Shown here piece after piece: positions 57,526 to 64,000 of a stretch of 64,000 nt of DNA. This stretch comes from Quercus robur (lineage: Eukaryota; Streptophyta; Magnoliopsida; Fagales; Fagaceae): the NCBI RefSeq assembly GCF_932294415.1, contig NC_065535.1, positions 14,155,282 to 14,219,281 of the forward strand, read 5' to 3'. A program made the translations under genes and the position numbers. Under the pieces are notes generated by a model. It made no database searches. It had not been told where the DNA came from and saw nothing but the letters and a program-made list of their open reading frames with translations. Each line of letters opens with the position of its first letter. Positions within the stretch are counted from its first letter, which is position 1.

Positions 57526-60500
57526 ATTTTTTTTTTTGGTGAAAAGGATGCTTTCATTAAAAACTAAGAAACAGATACAAATCTATCAAAAGTCACCCAT
57601 GCATTGTCTAAACTGAGTAATAAGGAAACCTCAATAAGGGGGTCTAAATACACTACAAAATCTTGTGGGAGAAGAGCACCCCTTCTAGCAAGGGCATCCG
57701 CGCATTTATTAGCTTCCCGGAAGCAATGTTGGACACGAACCATGGGAATTTGTCAAAGCCCAACCTTGCAGTCACTAAGGAGAGCACCGTAGCTATTGGA
57801 TTGACCATCATCCTTCTTCAATAGATCCATAAGCAGCTGCGCATCAAGTTCCACAATCAAGTTCCACAATCACAACAGGGAGTTTTAGGGAGATGCAAAG
57901 CCTGATACCGTCCCTTAAAGCCCATAATTCAACTGCAACACTAGTGGTGCAGCCAACAACCCTTACATACCCTTTAACCTAAAGACCTTTGTCATCTCCA
58001 ATTAAGCCTCCTCCATCAGACAGACCTGGGTTGCCGAGAGAAGAGCCATCGGAGTTAAGCTTATGCCAATTTAACGACGGTTTAATCTAGCTAACTTTAA
58101 TGGAAGTTTTGGCATGGATTTGTTTCCCATTGGACCCGATGAAAGCAAATTTTGTGGCTTTCGCAATAACATCAGTTATTAAATTACATGGTTGCCTTTC
58201 ATTTCGAAAAATAACACTATTACGCTGAATCCACAAGGACCAAATACCAAAGGAAAAAATAGTTCCCCAGCTAATATTAGATAATGAGGAGACCCAAAAG
58301 CAACAACAATTGAGCCGAAGCCAATCCTTCAAGCTAGACCCGTAGAAGAGAGAAGCAGACAAAGGGGGGGCTAGGGAGTTCCAAAAAACTTGGGCTTCTC
58401 GGCAATACCTAAGAGCATGAGAAATGGTTTCAATACCATCATTACATAGGGGACACATATCAGGTATATTCAATCCCCTGGTAGAGAGCACTCCACGGAC
58501 CAGTATGCTTTGGAGGAAGCATTGCCATATAAAACGGTAAAACACTGAATTTTAAGGATGATACTCACCTTCCAAATCCATTCACCATTAAAAGATACAG
58601 AGGACCAGCCCTCATCTTCCAAGCAAGCCAATTTGTAAGCTTCTTTAAGGTCAAAATTCCCACTAGAAAAGGAACGCCAAATAATGTGTTTAGCACTTGA
58701 AGCCATAAATGAAATAGGAGTAGCTTTAATTTCCTGCATCAGGGAGGGAAAAGGATAAGTTTTGCCAATTCCAACCTAAATAATTAACCACATCCTTCAA
58801 TAAAAGTCCATCCTCTTCATGATTAAGAGGCCCAACAATTTGGTTTCTAAGAGTGCCCTTATCCATCCTTTTGTCATGCCATAACGACAAATTACTATCC
58901 CTTCCGTCAGCCCATTTAGTCCCCTTTTTAAAAACCTTCTCACCCTTTCTGATTGCTAACCATGTGGAAGAGCACGACTTGCTCCTGGTGTTGAGATTAA
59001 GAACTCTCCTAGGGGAGCAATATTTCTGAAAAAGGACTCTTGCCCAAATGGAAGTGTTTTCGCATATGCCAATTAAGCTTGGCTAATAAGGCAATATTTT
59101 TTTTCCTTTGCTACTTGAATTCCTAAGCCACCTTCTTTCTTCGACCTTGTGATCTTTTTCCAACTAATCAAATGGATCTTTTTCTTGGATTCCGTTGATC
59201 CCCATAGGAAATTTCAGCTGGTTTTATCCACGCTGCTAAGAATCTTTGAAGGAAGGGCCACACATTGCATGGCATAGTTAGGAATGGTAGTTGTCACGGC
59301 TTAGGTAAGGACCATCCGACCCACAAAGGAGAGGAGGTTTGCTTTCCATCCAGCAAGGTAATTTGCATCTGCTTTATAATGTACCCAAAATCTTGATTTA
59401 TATTCGAATGTTTGATTGGGAAGCCCAAGTATTTACCAAGAAAAAGGGTAGACCGGAATCCCAATATCTCACACAAATCAGCCCTAGTGTCCACAGCCAC
59501 ATTAGGAGAGAAAAATACTTTGGATTTTTCATGACTCACCTTTTGCCCCGAGAGACTGCAAAAGGTGTCAAGTGCATCCTTAAAAGCCATGTAGTTCTTG
59601 CGGCCTGCTTTCACAAATAAGACCAAATTGTCCACAAAAAAGAGATGGGAAAAAGCTAAGCTTCCTTGGGATGCCTTGACTGGATTCCACAAATTAGCAC
59701 TGCATTTTTCCGATATCCCCAACTTCCATACAAAGAATAAATAGGTAAGGAGAGAGAGGGTCCCCTTGGCAAATACCCCTAGACGGATGAAAAGGTTCAA
59801 GAGCTCCTCCATTGAAAAGAATGGATATCGAGGGTGTAGACACACAGCTCATGATAAGAGAAATCAGCTGGGTCAGGAACCTGAAGAGGTTCAGGGTGTC
59901 CCTTATGAACCTCCATTCGAGGCGGTCATAAGTTTTTTCATGTTCTATCTTTATTGCCATAAGACCATGCCTTCCTTTTTTCCTAAACATAGTATGAATA
60001 ATCTCTTGGATGATAATAGCATTATCAATGCCTTTCCTTCCCGAAACAAAAGCAGCTTGCAGCAGAGACACCAAATCAGTGAGCAAAGGCCTGATCCTGG
60101 CCACAATGACCTTTGAAACAATCTTATACACAGTGCTGCAAAGGCTAATAGGATGGAAATTGTTGAAGGATTCTAGGTTTTTGCACTTATGAAGGTTTGG
60201 TTGAGGTATTCTGGGACCTTGGCAGAGGAAAAGATTTTCTTAATTTATTCTCTAACTGAATCTCCAACCAATAGCCAAAACCTTTGAAAAAATCTCGCAT
60301 GAAGTCCATCAGGTCCCGGAGCTTTGAAAGCTTTTAAGGCCCAAAAACCGACCTTAATTTCCTCATTAGAAACAGGGCAAGTAATCTTAACAGCATCTTC
60401 CTCCCTTATGCAAGCTTGCCAAAAATGAGGATCCTTGGGGGAAAAGGTGGAGTAGCTGTGGCTAGATGAAAATAATTCAATAAAGCCAAGCCTCAAGAAG

Positions 60501-62957
60501 TCGGCTATATCCCTTTCCCCATGAATCCAGTTCCCAGCTCGGTCTTTTATACATGATATGTGGTTCCTTCTCCTCCGAATAAGGGCTAAAGTGTGAAAAA
60601 AAAAAAGTGTTTCTATCCCCCTCAACTAGCCAAGTAATACGTGCTTTCATAGCCCAGAACTCCTCTTCAAGTTTAGATACCTCATTAAGTTCCGCTTTAA
60701 GGTCCTTCTTTAAACCAACCAGGAAATCATTTGCATTCCTTGATAGGGCTAGCTGCACACCCTTGAGTCTAGCAATAATTCTTTTCTTTCGGTAAAATAA
60801 ATTTCTAAAAACATTTTTATTCCATTCTTTCGCTTTCGTCTCAAAATTAGAGATTGCTTATGACAGAACAGTAGGGCTCATCCAAGCATCTCTAACTAAA
60901 GCAGGAAAGGTTGAGTGAGACAACCACATTGGTTGAAGAGTAATGCCTTGATTCCTAGCCATACTCAGCAACACAAGGCAATGATCTAAATGAGACCTTT
61001 CCAAGTGTCTAACATAAGCTTCAGGGTAACGACCATTCCAGTTAGCATTAACAGAGAACCTATCAATTCTCTCCTAAATGAGTCCAATCAACAGTTTGTT
61101 ATTGGACCACGTGTAGCGAGGTCCTGAATAGCCAATGTCAATCATCCTACAAGCATCCAAGCACTCTTGAAACCGAAGGGCTTTATTGATGTTAACTGGT
61201 CTTCCCCCGAATTTGTCTTCTCCCATAAGCACTTCATTAAAGTCACCAACAATTACCTAAGAAAGGGAATGGAGACCCGAAATAGCTTCCAAATTTTCCT
61301 ATAGGAGGTGTCTTTCAACATACCTTGGACTAGCATAGATGGCAGACAAAAGCCAGGGATTATTGGAATAGCTTGGAGTGACCACTACATGAATTTCTTG
61401 CTCTGTTGAGGATAGTTCAGCTATATCCACTTGAGCAGAGTCTCATAGAAGCCATAACCCCCTAGTCAGACCAATGGTGTTAGCAAAAATAGCCCCATCA
61501 AGGGGTAATCTGTCAACAATTCCTTTGGCTCTCTCGCCACTAGTTTTTGTTTCAGAAATAATCATAATAGCAGGGGATTAAGAGCTGACCATACCAGTCA
61601 CAATACTACGAAAATTGGGGTTAAGAGCACCCCGATAATTCCAAATTAATATATTCATTATAGAATTGATAAAAAGGAATTTAACAACACAAGAGGGAAT
61701 AAGGATATCACCTCCTTTATCAGGTTGCATTACTTCCATTAAGGCATCCATGCCCCTCATTTGCTCTGCTGGACTGAGAGTATCACTCTCTATTGAGGCA
61801 TCTATGCCCCCCATCTGCTCTGAGTTTGAATCATCTTCAATCGGCCCCATCTTCCTTGGTCGAAACTTAGGATCTATTTGCCTCAAAGGGTAATTAGAGG
61901 TGGCAGAAACAACTTCAAGGTTGAATGATTGAGCACCCTCCTTTACTCCGCTGTCCAAATCCATATATCCCTCCACAACTATAGCTTTGCAAGAATCTCC
62001 CATGGAAGAAGAAGAACCTCCTACCTTGAACTCCTTAAAGGTTGTGTTTGAAATTTATGTGGTTCTGAGGAAACTTTGCTTAGTTGTGGCCTCAATAGGA
62101 GGGCCGAATGGTTTGGTACCTACCACTTTCCACGTGGGTGTAGGCTTCGAGCTGCCACCCACTAAGCTCAAGGATTCTCGGCTTTACTTTTTCACATTTT
62201 GACCATGGGATGCCTTTCTCTCCTTAAACGTTGAATTCACGTAACTGGACTTTTCAATATGATGGGGCTCCACTGAGTTATCTACACAGGGGGCACAATT
62301 GTCTAAAAGGTCATTGGGCTTTCACTTTCCCTCACTGTTACTAATCTCTACTTTGTCAAGACCCAATGTGTGGCTGAGAGGGCTACTAGCATTTTGCTTT
62401 ATAGGATTATGGGCCAAGGATCCCAAATGGGAAGGTCGAGCTTGGTCTTTCAACACCCTTTTAAACTGTTGCCTCTTTCATGTAACAAGGACCCAAGGTC
62501 CAAAGCCTTCAGTGTCTTGTGCAGTGCACTCTTTAGTGCCTTGACTTTTGCTCTCTTCGCCATTCCTATCTTCCGCCAGTGAAGTTCTGATCATGTAACG
62601 ACAGGTCTCAACCTTATGCCCCACCCGTCCATAATCAAAACACAAGGAGCCAATCCCCTCATACTGGATTCGCTGGTCTATCCCTCCAAACTTGAGAAGT
62701 CTTACTATAGGCTTATCCAAGCTAACTTGCACACACAACTTTGCAAAACATCCTCTGGATTCCACCACCGTGTGTGTATCGATCCTCAGAATAAGTCCTA
62801 TGGCCTCTCCTATTTCCCTCAACACCGAATGATCATAATACTCTATAGGTAATTTAGGGAGGCAAATCCATATTGCTACTTGATGATGCACAGAAAATCA
62901 GTAGGCTGAATGCTCCGGGCTTCAATGGGCTAATGGTTGCTTGGAAGGCCTGAAAAG
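57526..62957 (-). pseudogene. Dead L1-type LINE, nearly complete
   Basis: The minus strand carries, in order: a DUF4283/CCHC-type ORF1-like region (about 62890-62478; AIWICLPKLPIEYYD, then CFDYGRVGHKVETC, where the knuckle has lost a Cys); a linker to about 61578; decayed endonuclease sequence (about 61550-60850); an RT N-terminal part (VSKLEEEFWAMKARITWLVE at about 60690); RT (MYKIVSKVIVARIRPLL at 60131; CQGDPLSPYLF at about 59755; FFVDNLVLFV at about 59640, where FADD is expected, so a catalytic Asp is changed); zf-RVT (MCPLCNDGIETISHALRYC at about 58455); and an RNase H-like end (about 58080-57590). A poly-A tail is seen as T at about 57527-57537. Frameshifts and stops are frequent. A possible target duplication aaacaaaca lies at 57514-57522 and 62958-62966. 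Confidence 0.88.
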
Positions 62958-63357
62958 AAACAAACACAAGATCAAAGGTGACCGGGGTGAACCGGCCAAG
63001 AACCCTCCGATGCTTAAGTTAGTCTTTGTGTTTTGGAAACTCAGGAATTCCCAACTTTTATGTAATAGTGAAAAAACCTCTCTCTTATCTTGCATGGATG
63101 AGTCTTTATATAGTAGGCCTTATAGCGGTTACTTGTTTAGTAACCGCCCCAATATTCATGGAGATTCCGAAGATTCAGACTCAACTCCCACAACTGCTAT
63201 AGCAGTTAGAATAAGAAGTCTTATCTTCTATAACTGCCATAGCGATGAAGAAGATAAAATAGTAACGCGTGGTCTGAATTACAAGCTGGTGTAGACAAAT
63301 CCATCTTCGGAATTTTTCCTAAGTGTTGGGAGATTGTCTAGGTCACTTCGTGAGCTA
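62958..63357. other. LTR-like sequence of unknown family
   Basis: Phrases such as ggtgaaccggccaagaaccc and tccgatgcttaagttagtc, followed by a TATA-like tttatatagtagg at about 63110, look like U3/promoter sequence of a plant LTR read on the plus strand. It runs directly into the minisatellite, and its partner lies outside the window, so the assignment is tentative. Confidence 0.4.
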
Positions 63358-64000
63358 GACGACCCTTACGGTCTTGGATGACCTTTCCGGTCCTGGATGA
63401 CCCTTCTGGTTGTGGACGACCCTTCTGGTCGTGGACGACCCTTCTGGTCTTGGACGACCTCCCTGGTCATGGACGACCTTTCTGGTCTTGGACGACTCTT
63501 TTGGTCTTGGACGACCTCTCTGGTCATGGACGACCTCTCTGGTCATGGACGACCCTTATGGTCTTGGACGACCATTCTGGTCTTGGACGACCATTCTGGT
63601 CTTGGATGACCCGAACGACCTTCCGGGTCTTGGACGACCCTTCTGGTCTTGGACGACTCTTCTGGTCGTGGACGACCCTTCTGGTCTTGGACGACCTCCC
63701 TGGTCATGGACGACCTTTCTGGTCTTGGACGACCCTTGTGGTCTTGGACGACCCTTTTGGTCTTGGACGACCTCTCTGGTCATGGACGACCTCTCTGGTC
63801 TTGGACGACCCTTATGGTCTTGGACGACCTTCCGGGTCTTGGATTACCCGAACGACCTTCCGGGTCTTGGACGACCCTTCGGGTCTTGGACGACTCTTCT
63901 GGTCGTGGACGACCCTTCTGGTCTTGGACGACCTCCCTGGTCATGGACGACCTTTCTGGTCTTGGACGACCCTTGTGGTCTTGGACGACCATTTTGGTCT
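63358..64000. repeat. 19-bp minisatellite with 237-bp higher-order period, continues past the window
   Basis: About 34 units of a 19-bp motif (consensus gacgacccttctggtcttg) fill the end of the window. Variants form a higher-order pattern: the series starting gactcttctggtcgtgg at 63655 recurs at 63892, 237 bp later. A shorter irregular unit, gaacgaccttccgggtc, appears at about 63614 and 63852. Long frames exist on both strands because the unit contains few stops; 19 is not a multiple of 3, so a protein repeat would have a 57-bp period. No coding function is claimed. Confidence 0.95.

Noticed and set aside
63358..64000. Possible CRISPR-like array
   Set aside because: The 19-bp units are directly tandem with no unique spacers, and the genome is a plant. 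It is a minisatellite.

Overview
The window is nuclear DNA of a flowering plant, most likely a woody dicot. The signs are spliced genes with short AT-rich introns, a DYW-class pentatricopeptide-repeat gene, an ARID-HMG gene, and dense Ty3/gypsy (Tat-type), Copia, LINE, SINE and MITE insertions. Several repeats look like those of Fagaceae (oak, beech, chestnut), but that is an impression from memory, not a result. There is no operon structure; genes are isolated islands between transposable elements.

Layout. 1-5340: 3' half of a Tat-type Ty3/gypsy element (integrase end, a 79-bp tandem repeat, an antisense spliced ORF, 3' LTR). 5341-13000: AT-rich repeat land with a 460-bp tandem duplication, a truncated LTR-gag fragment (7650-8800) and a PIF/Harbinger-like element (10776-11829). 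13039-13418: a Mutator-like MITE with 9-bp target duplication. 14172-16704 (minus): a six-exon ARID-HMG gene. 18010-22128: a dead L1-type LINE interrupted by a Copia-like LTR. 22490-23345: a Mutator-like element that may carry a captured gene segment. 23492-23623: a SINE with an 11-bp target duplication. 23855-37642 (minus): a complete but broken 13.8-kb Tat-type element with 1250-bp LTRs, target duplication aaact, gag-pro-RT-RNaseH-integrase on the minus strand and a seven-exon plant-mobile-domain gene on the opposite strand. 38299-38969: a solo LTR with target duplication agtaa. 41242-43068: an intact DYW PPR gene. 44441-52500: MITEs, foldbacks and a 0.9-kb tandem duplication. 52777-52848: tRNA-Pro(UGG). 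54321-55429: a three-exon divergent CRAL-TRIO (SEC14-like) gene. 57526-62957 (minus): a second dead LINE. 62958-64000: LTR-like sequence running into a 19-bp minisatellite with a 237-bp higher-order period.

The host genes (chromatin/transcription factor, organelle RNA editing, lipid-binding-like protein, tRNA) show no shared pathway. The most interesting structure is the pair of Tat-type elements, each carrying a spliced gene antisense to pol next to the 3' LTR. The two antisense products have different N-terminal domains. The complete element is young by LTR divergence yet heavily broken in its polyprotein, and it is strikingly rich in the palindrome GGATCC.
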